A stretch of 64,000 nt of DNA from Margaritispora aquatica (lineage: Eukaryota; Ascomycota; Leotiomycetes; Helotiales; Discinellaceae): NCBI GenBank assembly GCA_007644065.1, contig VJWN01000010.1, positions 1,735,105 to 1,799,104 on the forward strand, written 5' to 3'. The notes beneath the pieces were generated by a model. That model saw only the letters and a program-made list of their open reading frames with translations, was not told where the DNA came from and did not search any database. Below are positions 46,507 to 59,141 of this stretch, in pieces. The position numbers and the translations under genes are program-made. The number at the start of each line of letters is the position of its first letter. Within the stretch, counting starts at the first letter, position 1.

Positions 46507-47607
46507 ACTGAGAGGAGCTTGCCGTGTCGATTGAGTGTATGTGGTGATGGTTGAAGCTGGAGACTGCTGTAGTCAAAACTGGCATTTGGATTCGGCTTAT
46601 CGAAAAAAAGTCTAGATCGATAAGAAAAGATTCAGCGCTACAGTAGTCCCCGCCTAACCGCCACCATTACCTAGCCACTACGAGTAATTCCTGTAGCGTC
46701 GCCACACTAAGGTACCAATGCAATTCTTTTTTCGGATCTGGTGAAAGTTTTTGGTTTTTTTTTTTCTCTCTCCCTAGTTAAAGAGAATCTTGCAGTTATG
46801 GTATTTTAGTTTTAGAGCCAAAAGGGCTTTCATTATTTACTTCATTTTGGTCTCGTTCCTGATGTCTTTGATGGTCCCATTATTCACCATACATTCCTAT
46901 TGCGTGGTTTATTCTTAGCAAAATCACTCATTTACTCACTCACTTACTCACTCACTTATCCATTTATTTATCCTTCTTGACCGCTACAGTACCTCCCCTT
47001 GTCCATAGTTAAATACCTACCTTACCTACATACTGTATGTACAGTACTTTATGTCCCACGATAACACATGGACAATCGATAAGAGCCCAATCCCGTCATT
47101 CCTCCATTTCGGGTCCCCCAACTCTGATTCAGAAAATAACGTACGCCTCGTCCTCGTCCTCCTCCTCCCCCTCCCCCCCTCCATTCCACATACAATCCAC
47201 AATATTATTCACCAAAATCCTGGAACTCCACTCAACTGCGCTGCCAAGGGATCTAATCAGATAATTTTCACTCTCGATAATCTGATGGGATATTAAAGGG
47301 AGCAAGAAGTGCAGACCGCCTTCTTGCTTGTACTGCATCTTTGGGTCCAAAATAGAGAGAGGCTTCTACTTATTGGAGTTGGTGTCAGTCCAACATCAGC
47401 TTCACCAACACCAACACTACTCGACCCCAACTGGAGGATTGGCCAGAGGATACATTTCGGGAATATATAACAGAGCGGCTCCCACTTCCACAGTTCCAAT
47501 ATAGTCACAACTGCAATAACGAGAAGGTCGGATTGACCCGCCCTCTTCCCTTCGACCCCACCACCCCGATCACGGCGTTACAACATAACGGCTGTACAAC
47601 CTTCAAA
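46507..47607. other. Divergent intergenic region
   Basis: 1.1 kb between CGR1 and the ornithine carrier. It holds a T10 run near 46757, a (CACT)-type tract at about 46924-46972 and a CCTC-rich tract near 47155-47180. No gene is supported. Confidence 0.5.
46924..46972. repeat. (CACT/CATT)n tetranucleotide tract
   Basis: Alternating CACT, TACT and CATT tetramers run for about 45 bp between CGR1 and the carrier gene. Confidence 0.7.
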
Positions 47608-48654
47608 ATGGCAGCAACAACTACCGCAGAGTTTACCTCCACTTCCTCGCCCTCTCTCACTACTTCCAAACCAAAGGCTTCACTCATGGATGCAGGAGAA
47701 GACATAGTCTTTGGCTCTGTACGTCCTCTCCCACAACCTCTTGCCATTCACAGCCTAACTAACACATGATAGATCGCCGGCGTAGCAGGAAAATACATCG
47801 AATACCCCTTCGACACTATAAAAGTCCGCCTCCAATCGCAACCCGACCACCTCCCACTTCGCTACACCGGTCCCCTAGACTGCTTCAAGCAATCACTGTC
47901 CCACTCCGGCGTGCTAGGTCTCTACCGTGGTATTTCTGCCCCTCTCGTCGGTGCCGCACTCGAAACCTCATCTTTGTTCTTCTGGGAATCAGTAGGACGG
48001 GAATGGCTCTTCAAAGCTGGAATGTACAAGCGAGAGGAGAGGCTTCCACTAAGTGCCTTGTGGTTAACAGGAGCTATTAGTGGCGCTTTCACGAGTATTG
48101 TCTTGACGCCAGTGGAGTTGGTGAAGTGCAAGATTCAGGTCCCGGCCAACGCTGCACCGGGTGTCAAGGCACCAAGTCCAATGAGTGTGATCAAAGAGGT
48201 GTGGAAGCACCAGGGTATCAAAGGTTTCTGGAATGGGCAACTTGGTACGCTGATCCGCGAGACTGGTGGTTGCGCAGCTTGGTTCGGAAGTAAAGAGACA
48301 ACGACGCTCTTGTTGCGTCGGTGGAACGACCGCGCCTCCACCACCACCCTCGCTTCTACACCCGAGCTCCCTCTCCCACTCTACCAACAAGCCCTCGCAG
48401 GTGCCAGTGCAGGAATGTCGTATAACTTCCTCTTCTTCCCAGCCGACACCATCAAGTCGCGGATGCAGACCGTGTCGTCGTCATCCACGGCTCGCAAGGT
48501 GAGTTTCATGGAGGTCGGCACTGCGATATGGAGGAGTAGTGGATTGAAGGGACTGTATCGGGGTTGTGGCATCACAGTCGCGAGGAGCGCGCCGAGCAGT
48601 GCGTTCATCTTTATTGTGTTTGATTGGTTGAAGGGGCGCTTTCACGTGGAGTGA
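47608..48654 (+). CDS. ORT1: Mitochondrial ornithine carrier, 330 aa
   Basis: Exons 47608-47718 and 47773-48654 with a 54 bp intron; 330 codons plus stop. It has the three-repeat mitochondrial carrier fold with signatures [20 protein letters not shown] and [10 protein letters not shown]. The segment around [20 protein letters not shown] and [13 protein letters not shown] is characteristic of fungal ornithine/arginine carriers (yeast Ort1/Arg11, Neurospora ARG-13). It exchanges ornithine made in the matrix for cytosolic substrates in arginine synthesis, in the inner mitochondrial membrane. The N-terminal 25 residues are Ser/Thr-rich. It is immediately left of SDH1, another mitochondrial gene, transcribed toward it. 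Confidence 0.9.
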
Positions 48655-49768
48655 GAAATGAGAAACGAGAGGATAAATGGACAGGCGAGTAAGGAAGGAA
48701 GGATATTTGCAGCATTTCAGCGGTGGTGGTTTTTTTTTAATTTTATTTCCGAGCATTTTGGACATGATCTATGCATACAAGCATAAGCGAGCAAGCGAAT
48801 GAGCACCAAAAACACAACACATCACAGCAGCGAGAGGATACCATTTATAGAGGGCATACCTAGGGTGGATTTATTTTGCTTGACGGCGTTTGAAAGAGAA
48901 GGATCTATGGCACATTTTCAATTTTTTTCGAATTGACAGCACCAAAAGGGGAAAATACGGCATTGGGGTTTGGGGAGGGATTGATTGATTGATTGGGCAT
49001 GAATGAATGAATGGCATTGCAAGTTGCGAGTTGCGACCTGACGCATTTAGATAGATAGATGAGCTTTCAGCATTGCATTGGGGATGAATATATTTCAATT
49101 CATCAAATCTAAACAAAGGCTGAAGCAAAAAATCATATATATGAATGGGTTGGATGGGCTGAAGGTGCATACTACCTAAGGTACCTAGCACATGTCAATT
49201 CTCCTTACCACATCCATCCACCCCCCCTATTTACCCGCTTCCACTTCTGCATCGATACTCCTGAATCAGTGTCCACAACGCCCACCTCCACAACCAGAAA
49301 CATCACAAGCGAGGCATCGCATGCATGAATGAAGCATGTGTAAATAGTGTATATAGCTTACCCCGCCATGTCCTTGCCCTCGCATTCACATCTCTGTAAC
49401 ATTCATACAACAGTGCGAGCGAATGTCGAGACTCGAGGTGCTTTTAAAATACTTTTTTTGCATTTCACGCTCTGATTCTCTCAAACTATCATATCATACC
49501 AACCATGCATGCATGCATAAAAGCACCAACCCACCACAGATGCTAAAGCAATTTGCATATCAACTCCACCTATCAAGAAGCGCAAAGGCAACCCTCCCAT
49601 CAAATATGCTACAAGCACAAGGAGTGATATCAGGGTTGATACCCTCTCTCGCTCACTCACTGTCCATCCATCCATCCACCATCATGCACTTCTCACCCCT
49701 CAGCCATCTCACCAGCACCACCAAAATCTCAATCTCGACCCCATCGTCAACTAAGGAGGTATCACACT
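48655..49768. other. Intergenic between convergent genes, simple repeats only
   Basis: 1.1 kb of 3'-flanking DNA. It holds short runs of TGAT (about 48979-48998), ATAG (about 49050) and CATG (about 49505), but no gene. Confidence 0.5.
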
Positions 49769-51970
49769 CTAATAAACACGCTTGAAAGGAGGAACAGCCG
49801 CACACTCATTCTCATCCAGTGTTGTGCCTACCACAGCCCTGTATGTCAAGTCGGTCTTTCCGTGTGGCTTCTTCTGGAACGTCAAGCTGTGCTTCATCCA
49901 TTCCTTGTCATCTCTCTCTGGGTAATCCTCACGTGCGTGTGCACCACGGGATTCCTTTCTTGCTACTGCGGAGGTGGCGGTTTGGACACTATTTCTGTTA
50001 GTGGTGATTTCTCTAGGGATTGAACAATACTTACGCGCAAGTCAACAAATTCCTCAACTCAAGAGTCTCAACCAAATCGGAGTTCCAGATCATGCTTCGG
50101 TCCTTGGTTCCAACATCCTTGAATGTCTGATCGACTTGGTTGATCTTGGTAACACCCTCCTCGAGCGACTCCTGGGTTCGGAAAACACTGACATCGGTTT
50201 GCATGACCTTCTGCATGGCAAGACGGATCTCGTGTGTGCTCTTTGGTCCATCAGCGGTACGGATGTTGTCAAGAACAGAGATTGATTCGGCACCTGCGTC
50301 GGCGCTGATCTCCTTGTGTGGCATACCTGGCTCGAAGTTGTCACGAACAGTGTGGGAAACAGCACGGCCGAAGACAATCAGATCCAAGAGGGAGTTGGCT
50401 CCGAGACGGTTGGCACCGTGGACGGACACACAAGCAGCTTCACCACAGGCGAAAAGACCTGGTACAACCTTGTCCTTGCCCTCGCTATCGACTGTAAGAA
50501 CCTCACCAGTGTACTTGGTTGGGATACCACCCATGTTGTAGTGGACAGTTGGAAGAACTGGGATAGGCTGCTTGCGGACATCAACACCAGAGAAGATGGA
50601 TGCGGTCTCAGAGATACCTGGGAGACGCTCGTGGAGGACCTCAGCTGGCAAATGACTGAGTTGGAGGTAGATATGATCCTTGTCTGGACCAACACCACGT
50701 CCCTCACGGATTTCCATGGTCATTGATCGAGAAACGACATCACGACTGGCCAAATCCTTGGCAGTTGGTGCATATCTCTCCATAAATCGCTCTCCCTCGG
50801 AGTTCAAGAGGTATCCACCCTCACCACGAGCACCCTCAGTGATCAGACATCCAGCACCGTAAATTCCAGTAGGGTGGAATTGAACGAACTCCAAATCCTG
50901 GTTAGGAAGTCCAGCACGGGCAACCATGGCCATTCCGTCACCAGTACATGTGTGTGCAGATGTACAACTGAAGTATGCGCGTCCGTAACCACCAGTGGCA
51001 AGAACAGTGTTGTGAGCTCTGAATCTGTGAAGAGTTCCGTCTTCCTGGTTATACGCAATAACACCCTTGCATTCACCATCCTCCATGATCAAATCGAGCG
51101 CAAAGTACTCAATGAAGTAGTTGGTGTTGTGTCGTAGAGATTGGCCATAGAGTGTGTGAAGAAGAGCGTGTCCGGTTCTGTCTGCAGCGGCGCAACATCT
51201 GTATGCTTGTCCACCCTTTCCAAACTTTTGCGATTGTCCACCGAATGCACGTTGGTAGCTATTAAAGTCAGCCTGGCTTTTCCTGCATGAGTTCCAAACC
51301 TACATCTTTCCCTCGTCTGTTCTCGAGAATGGGCAGCCGTAGTTCTCCAACTCAATGACAGAAGCTGGTGCTTCTCTTGTCATGTAATGGATGGCATCCT
51401 GATCTCCCAACCAATCCGAACCCTTCACTGTATCGTACATGTGCCATCTCCAGTCATCCTCGTGCATGTTGCCCAGCGCAGCATTGATACCACCCTGTGC
51501 TGCTACAGTATGACTTCTTGTGGGGAAAAGCTTTGATATGCATGCAGTGTTGAAACCAGCTTCAGCGAGACCAAAGGCAGCTCGCAGACCTGCTCCACCA
51601 GCTCCAACAACGATAGCATCGTACTCATGGTCCTGTCCATTATCAGAAATTGGCCATATTCCATCCTGCTAAGGTGTACATACAACCACGGGGTACTTGT
51701 TGCTAACAAAAGGTGAAGCTTCCTTTGCACGAAGTGGCGCGTGTGTGATGATTCGTGCTGCATCAGAGTCAGCAGAGACTTCCAGCTATTTGGCAGATTC
51801 ATAGTCTCATACCTGCTGGTCGTGTAGAAGAAAATGTCCTTGACTGGCTTCTCAATGCCTTTGAGAACTAAACATCTGATCAGTATTGCTGTTTGATCAA
51901 CATGACCGAGGTAAACCGTAGAACATACCGAAGGACCAGCAGTAACTCGTCGCATTGCGAAAGAAGACAT
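49769..51970 (-). CDS. SDH1: Succinate dehydrogenase flavoprotein subunit (complex II), 649 aa
   Basis: Six exons: 51970-51929, 51867-51813, 51757-51684, 51632-51304, 51258-50035 and 49994-49769; 649 codons plus stop. The N-terminus ([14 protein letters not shown], then Ser/Arg/Thr-rich) is a mitochondrial targeting peptide. The mature chain starts around [20 protein letters not shown], the FAD Rossmann motif. [10 protein letters not shown] carries the His that binds FAD covalently. Active-site regions seen are [21 protein letters not shown] and [15 protein letters not shown]. The end matches flavoprotein subunits ([16 protein letters not shown]). It oxidises succinate to fumarate in the TCA cycle and feeds electrons to ubiquinone. 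Confidence 0.97.
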
Positions 51971-53574
51971 GATTGAGAATTGGACCGAAGGAAATGGAGG
52001 AGAGGAGAGGTATAGAAGAGGCTGAAATATGTCTATTCCAAAGTCAAACAAACCAAAATCGCCTTGTTCGGATCAATTGATGTCGTCGATACAAATGCCC
52101 TAGCGATTAACCAATCAAAAGGTCGTTCAATCCTGCTTACAAGTGTTTGAAGATGGGTGTTGCCGAGGAAGCGCTGCAAAGGCTGGCGAGGAATTCCCGG
52201 GTCCGGCTGAAAGTCATGTGACCGAGAGTGGGCTGAGTTCCATTTTCGGGTGTTTCGATCCAGAGTCTTTGTCGTTGATGTCAACATTTTCAAAAATAAA
52301 AATAAAATCTCCCAAATCGTCAATGAAAAGAACTTGGTACAATTCATGACCAATACATAGAGATTTGCAACAGAGCAGAGAGGCGAAATCCAGTTGGTAG
52401 GAGACACGAGAGAAGTCATTCCTGTCTATGGGTACCTCCGTATACCTAGTTGACCAGATATTTGCAAACACTGGGTTTACAAACTCAACACATGTCCATT
52501 TTACAAAGTGTTAATTCCTCTTAATCATTTTGAGTTCTGTCAATAAACGCACGAATAGCATTTTGTGTCTTCTCAGACTGGCTCCTTCATGACACCCTCA
52601 GATATGGACGTCGACCGATTAGTCTTGTGGTCCACTTGACTTACTGGTACTGGTTTGCTTCTCACCAACCACTTGCAAGATGCACTGTATGACACAACAC
52701 TTTGTCATCTTTCCTTCTCTCTCTCATATATTGGTTCTTCTGTAAGCGCAGAGATTCATCAATTCCGGACTTCCATATTGGGCACGGAGCCTTTCATACG
52801 TTATTTGTTTCGTTGTTGGTATATTCAAGTGGCATGGGGGTGCAACCACTTTCTATGCTACGTTTTCACGGGCTCCTATTTGATCTTTGTCAAAGTAATA
52901 TCAAAATAGAATTATAGAAGTTAAGCTTAAGGTAGGTTTTCATTAATCCTTATAAGAGATTGGATTTAAATATCTGTTTCATCTTTTGTTTCATTTTCTT
53001 TCAACAATTCAACATTGTCTCTTCATACTCACAATCCAGACCAGCAGTCCTGCTGACGCCGCCCTTAATCCCAGTGGCTCATTTTCAATATATGGATGAA
53101 GTTAAATTCAGCCAGATACTACTCTACCTCATGCTCATCCTACTGCAGGGGAGCGTGCCACCAGGATCAGGAGCCGGCAGAAGAAACGAGCAAATGCGGA
53201 GTGCCTCTACCGTGTAGCCTGAATTGCCGACATATTAAATTTCAATGTCACCCCTTCATTCAGGTGTCACGTTCATCGGAATGACAGACCGTTAAGCCCT
53301 CATTGGGAAAATCAACACCAAACGGTTAATCTCTATACTTTTTACAAACTCTTCTACCCCAGAATCTTGGCGTTGAAAACAATGTTTTCTCTCCCCGCAT
53401 TGGTGCCCCTTGAGAGGATCCCGAATTAAATCTTCCTATTGGTGATTTATCAGATGATACCATGGAACTGTTCATCCCAAGTTGAGTGATATAAGCTTTG
53501 AGGATGTCCATGCTTCTGCTTGTTCTTGTTGTTCTTGTGTAATCATCTGAGCTACAGGTCTAGTTCTCGACAAG
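51971..53574. other. Long divergent intergenic region
   Basis: 1.6 kb between SDH1 and the cellobiose dehydrogenase. Its right half is AT-rich. A 62-codon Cys-rich frame at 53096-53284 is noted among the findings but not called as a gene. Confidence 0.45.
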
Positions 53575-56519
53575 ATGAGGGCTACAACTTTTATCTCGGC
53601 TGTAGCTGGAGCTACTCTTTCTTGTGAGTTTATCTAGTGATAGCAGTCTCTTTCTAAACGAAGACAGTGATTGCTGGTGTGTTAGCACAAGGTCCTGATG
53701 TTGCCGTTCATGGATACTATACCGAGCCGAACACGGGAATGACTTTCTATACAAGCTCAGCAATCAATGGAGCATATGAAGGAGAACTTTTTTCTTCTAC
53801 CAGTGTGGGAGGCTTCACTTTTGGCATAGCACTACCACCAAATGCTTTGACCGTCAACAGCTACGACTACATAGGCTTGATTGTGAGTTTTACGCCTTCA
53901 GCTATAGCTAGTACTAAACATACAGATCGGTTCGACACCTACAGGAACAGGATGGACTGGTATCGTTCAAGGTGATAATAATGGTGGTGGAGCTGCTATG
54001 CTCAATCAGTATGTACACCATGCATAAAACCAGGCCTTCAAGCTATACTAACGACATCGAGTCCATTGCTTATGGCATGGCCAACTGGAAACGGAAATCA
54101 GATCGCAACCTCGTTTAGATACGCTACGTGAGTATCCCGTTCTTTCTGAAATTCATAGCTCACAATAATCAGTGCATATGCCCAGCCGGTCATCTATCAA
54201 GGAAGTGCTACACTTCAACAGATCTATTCTAATGTTAACTCAACACATTGGACACTGATTTACAAATGCACAAATTGCTTCAAGAGTGATGATGCTACAC
54301 AACCAGCCCCACCTATGAACTTAACCCAAACAACTGTCGGCTTTTTCGAATTTGGTTGGGCACAATCGACCATTGCTGTTAACAACGTCACGAACCCTAA
54401 TTCGGATTTCATTCAGCACGACAATGGACAAGGAGAATTTGTGGTCTATGTTGCATCAGCCACTCAAGCTTCATACTCTCAATGGGCGACCAGGACTGCC
54501 ACTGCAACTGTTCCTACCGGTACAACTGTGACAACCTCCTACTCATCTATCGCCGTTCCAACTGGAAGCTATGATTATGTCATTATAGGAGGAGGAGCAG
54601 GTGGACTTCCAATGGCTGATAGGTTGTCTGCTTCTGGAAAGTCTGTCTTGCTGATTGAGAAGGGAGTAGCTTCTTCAGCTCGATGGGGTGGAAGTAAGTT
54701 GATTTTTTGATGTGTGATGACAGTGCTAAATGTTTACAGCTCTTCGGCCTGAAAGTGGATGGATGAATGGATACAATTTGACCTGGTTTGATGTTCCAGG
54801 AGAATGCAACCGAATCTGGAATGGAGGTTCAAGCGGTGTTGCTTGTACAGACACGGATCAAATGGCTGGATGTATTTTGGGAGGAGGAACTGCTGTCAAT
54901 GCTGGATTGTGGTGGAAGGTCAGCTATACCACTCCTGATTCCAACATCGCTAACAATTAGCAGCCAGTTCCTGCAGATTGGGATACCAATTTCCCCACGG
55001 GATGGAAAGCAGCAGACATGTTGGCATCGACTAATTCTGCTTTTGCACGCATTCCAGGTACAGATCATCCGAGCAAAGATAAGCAACTTTATATTCAATC
55101 AGGCTTCAATGTGCTCAGGCAAGGACTTGCATCAGCTGGTTGGGCCAACGTCACAGCAAATGACCATCCGGAACTGAAGAACAAAACCTATGCATACACT
55201 GCTTATATGTCTTCGAATGGAGAAAGAGGTGGACCAATGGCAACTTACCTTGTGACTGCCAACGGACGAACTAACTTTCACATGTGGTTGAACACTAGTG
55301 TGGAGAGAATCAATCGTATTGGTGGACATGCGACAAGTTTGAAAGTCATCCCAACCAACAATGGAGGTCATCTCGGCACGGTGAACTTGACAGCCATCAC
55401 TGGAAGAGTTATTATCTCAGCTGGTGCTTTCGGTACACCAAAACTTCTCTTCAGAAGTGGTATCGGCCCAGCAGACCAGCTCGCAATCGTCCAAGCCAGT
55501 ACCGATGGACCAACAATGATCAACTCGACTCAATTCATCAACACACCAGTCGGTTACAATCTCGATGACCATCTCAACACTGACTGCGTAATCTCCCACC
55601 CAAACATCTCTTACTACGACTGGGTAGCAGCATGGAACACACCAAATGCAACAGACAAAACCAATTACCTCACCAAGCGCATCGGACCTCTCACACAAGC
55701 AGCTCCAAACATCGGCCCAATGATGTGGGAAGTCATCAAAGGCCCAGATGGAATCAACAGACAAATGCAATGGACATCACGAGTTGAAGGCTCTGGAGGA
55801 ATCCCAAATGGAAACTCCATGACCCTGTCCCTATACCTAGGCAGAGGACAACTTAGCCGTGGCCGAACCACCATCTCGCAAAATCTACAGATGTCAGTCG
55901 CCACACTTCCATACGGAGACGTAAATGATCTCGCTGCCGTCGCTACAGCAATCGACCACATGGTGTCTGCATTGAAGACCATCCCAGGTCTAGTCTGGAA
56001 TCTCCCACCACTTGGCACCTCCGGCGCAGCTTACCTCGCCTCAGTGAGTCCCTCCGCTTTCCATATTCCTACCTAACTAACACGCACAGCTCCCACTAAC
56101 CTACGCCAACGTCGGCGCCCGCCGGTCCAATCACTGGCTCGGTACCTGCAAGATGGGGCTCGACTCAGGCGTCACAGGTGGAACCTCCGTCGTCGACACC
56201 AACACCAAGATCTACGGCACCGACAACATGTTCGTGGTCGACGCCTCCATCTTCCCTGGAATGCCCTCCACGAACCCTTCAGGCCCAATCGTTGTCGCAG
56301 CTGAGAAGGCAGCCACGCTCATTCTGGGCTTGGCAGCTAATGTGGCTGTCGCGAGATATAGTCAGTGTGGTGGCTTGTATTATACAGGCAGCATGGCTTG
56401 TGCAGCACCATATACTTGTGTTTGGGGCAATGCCTATTATTCTCAGGTAGGTGGTGCTCTTTCTGCTATTTATATTCGAGTGAAGTGTGTTTGCTAACCT
56501 TGGTATTTAGTGCTTGTGA
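53575..56519 (+). CDS. Cellobiose dehydrogenase, class II with C-terminal CBM1, 853 aa
   Basis: Nine exons: 53575-53623, 53668-53882, 53926-54008, 54062-54127, 54173-54693, 54740-54918, 54961-56043, 56090-56446 and 56511-56519; 853 codons plus stop. A signal peptide (about residues 1-23) leads into a CDH-type haem b cytochrome domain (to about residue 215), then a Thr/Ser-rich linker. The GMC flavodehydrogenase domain starts at SYDYVIIGGGAGGLPMADRL (about 270); its catalytic His lies in RRSNHWLGT (about 747). A fungal cellulose-binding module ends the protein (QCGGLYYTGSMACAAPYTC, closing in YYSQCL). The last exon encodes only Cys-Leu, yet it supplies a conserved CBM1 cysteine. The enzyme oxidises cellobiose outside the cell and passes electrons to lytic polysaccharide monooxygenases. 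It implies plant-biomass degradation. Confidence 0.96.
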
Positions 56520-57912
56520 TTTCCACACAACAGCGCAATCTCGAGAAGATAAGTCAGTTTCGTGGAAATACCAACGCTGGAAGAGTAACGGTCGCTTGGT
56601 CAATTGTCATGGGAAGGAGGGGGGAGGAGGGAGGTGGAAGGTTTCTTGGGCGGATTTCGCTGTACATACTTTCACTTCCGACGAGTGAGGAACGCTCGTA
56701 GTCTCTATGAGCTCGTTCCTGTACATACCTTATCTTTCACTCACTGATCAGCATGAATCTCTATCAGCCTCAATTTGCTCCTCTTATAGTCCCTGGACTC
56801 CCATAAATTCCGATATCTGCTTCGATATCTCAAGTATTTCGCTCGTCCTCCCTTTTACACCTCTTCAATCTCACTCTCATCCCCATTCTTGTTAGCATAG
56901 CGGTTATAGTAACTATTTATCAACACATCTGCACCAAATAGCCTCGAGGCGTTCGTGATCATGTGAGAGAATGCTGTACTTCAATGGATATTGCTTTAAG
57001 GTATATCGAGATGGTCGAACGTGTGTGTCACCTAGTATTGAAAGCTTTTACTCAACCTAATGAACTCCCTTCAAGTACACGAATAATGTTTGATCAGCTT
57101 TGATATTATTGGAAAGATATCACAGCCGAAGCTGATAATTACTAATTTCATCAATAAGGAGACTTCAGCATGAATGCCTTAGTACATTATTTTCTGCTTA
57201 TTCTTCTTGGACAGGTTTACGATTGCATCAAAGAATGATAAATAGTGTGTGGGCCAAAAAAAAAATATCCCACCATTTCAAGCTCGATTGAAGTGAAGTT
57301 TAATAACAAAGAAGTAAGAAGACAATTCAAAACTAACATGAACGCACAGAGAATCTAATCCTCATTCTTACACCTCTCATATCTCTGGTTCTCACTCACT
57401 GCTTTCACGTTCGGCTGAATGTCGCGTTGTGCCACCCCCCAAGCGGGCATCAAAAGAACACAAAAGTAATTCAACCCCCCAAAAATGGCAAAAAAGGTTT
57501 GTTTGATCTCTCAGGCGCGAGTCGAACGCTACATGTACCTGTTAGCAGATACCTGAGAAGGAGATTCAATTGTACTAACCGCGACATTCCGGTGAGCTAT
57601 ACAATTACAGCCGGACGCCATAAACCAACTAGACGACCGAGAGTGGATGTTTTTGATGTCGGAAACAGGTGGGTTTTCATTTATGTAGAGTGTGCTTTGA
57701 GTTCAGCCGAGGTAGATGCCGAACCAATAAGCTTCCTGGTGGCGGCTGGAAACCTGAAAGTCTATATGGTGTTTTGATGGCAACAAAGAATTAAATGTGA
57801 GGAAGATTATAATGGAGACTTGCTTTCTATTGGAATGTTCTTGTTACATCGGTGACTATTATAATACTTGATCCTCGACCTTAATCTGCAATACTTGACT
57901 ATCTACGTCACA
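56520..57912. other. Long intergenic region, no gene supported
   Basis: 1.4 kb between two plus-strand genes. A tRNA-like pair of boxes on the minus strand near 57520-57610 was examined and rejected. An open frame at 57427-57777 lacks support. Confidence 0.45.
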
Positions 57913-58975
57913 ATGTTCAATACCCCCTCCAAACACAATGGTTCGTCTGCATACAGCACACCCAAGAGGATGCCTCTCAGAGGATTATTTGCAGATGGCA
58001 TATGGCATTGTAGGTGTCTCACAAATTCCAACACGTCCGCTCACAAATCCAGGTAACTGCAATCCTCGTCTCCCCGCCGCCCATTTCCAAGTCAAGAAAG
58101 AGGGGCCCAACACAAACCGCTGGTTCTACACCTGCCAGGAAGCCAAACAAAGCAGCTGCGAATTCTTCCTCTGGGACGATGCCGCGAAGAGCCGCGAACG
58201 AGGAGCCCTCATGAACAATGCACGCTCGGAAACAGATCAATTCCGCACTCCTCCCGACACCACAAGGGACAAGCGCACGATCGAGGGTCACTCGGCAGCT
58301 AGCAATAAGTGGATGGCAGATTTAGGGAAAGCGGATGAGGACGAGTTCGGAGACTGGACTTTGTCACCTGGTGAGGAGAAGAGGCTCGCGGTGGCGATGG
58401 ATACTCCTGCGCCTGAGACGCCAAGGAAGGCAGTCAAGAAGGATCAATTTGCGACGCCGAGTGGGAAGCGGAAATGGCAGGAAGATGCCTTACCTACGCC
58501 TGCGACAACCAAGCCGAGAGCGGATGAAGATGTCTTTTTCACGCCAGCGTCGAGGTTGAAGAGCGGTATGTGGGATGGCAATGAGCATCGTGGTGGTTCG
58601 CGCACACCAACTTCAGCTCGGTATCGGGAGTCCACTGAAGCTAGTGAGGGATCAATAGACAGACCGCTTAATAACTACGATATCAGTGAAGAGGTCATGG
58701 ATTTGCTGAAGGATCAAAATATCGATGAGGAGACGAGTGCAAGTCTAAAGCTGCTTCTTAACAGACATGCACTCAAAATTTCGGGGATTGCGAAAGGGAG
58801 GGATATCACGAGAGTTGCGTTGAAATCGAAGGATACGAAGATTGCTGAGCTCCAGCAAAAGATATTCGCTCTGGAGACGGAGCGAGAGCTGGATAAGACT
58901 ATCATAAGGCATTTTAAAAGTGATATGGCGCATAGTGTTGAGAAGAGGAGTGGGAAGGGAAGGGGAAAGAGTTGA
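57913..58975 (+). CDS. GRF-type zinc finger protein with C-terminal coiled coil, 339 aa
   Basis: Exons 57913-58009 and 58053-58975 with a 43 bp intron; 339 codons plus stop. The intron interrupts the zinc finger, and joining it gives CNCNPRLPAAHFQVKKEGPN, then NRWFYTCQ and SCEFFLWDD, the GRF finger (residues about 33-78). The short first exon reads MFNTPSKHNGSSAYSTPKRM. The middle is polar, rich in Thr-Pro sites (for example DTPAPETPRKA, FATPSGKRK), which suggests phosphorylation by CDK- or MAPK-like kinases. Residues about 290-325 are a coiled coil (SKDTKIAELQQKIFALETER). GRF fingers bind single-stranded nucleic acid in proteins such as APE2, TOP3A and NEIL3; the partner here is unknown. Confidence 0.8.
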
Positions 58976-59141
58976 TTGTTGATTTTATTCAAGAGGTTTA
59001 CCCTGCAGATGGCTCGAAAATGTTTGCCTCACGGCTGGCTGCATGCCGTCTTCGGTTGATTTTGGTTCAATCTGAGCAAAACATGCTTTAAAGCCAGCGA
59101 ATTCGATGCTTCAATCACCCTCAGAAAACCTCTCATAATTC
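58976..59141. other. Short spacer, no gene seen
   Basis: 166 bp of 3'-flanking DNA after the GRF gene. Nothing else is visible. Confidence 0.4.

Noticed and set aside
52033..52471. Minus-strand open frames upstream of SDH1
   Set aside because: They overlap one another in different frames with no start context or splice signals; probably promoter and 5' UTR of SDH1.
57520..57620. tRNA-like boxes on the minus strand (TAGCTCACCGG and GTTCGACTC)
   Set aside because: The A- and B-box sequences are close to consensus, but the T-stem pairs over only three bases and no acceptor stem forms at a suitable distance.
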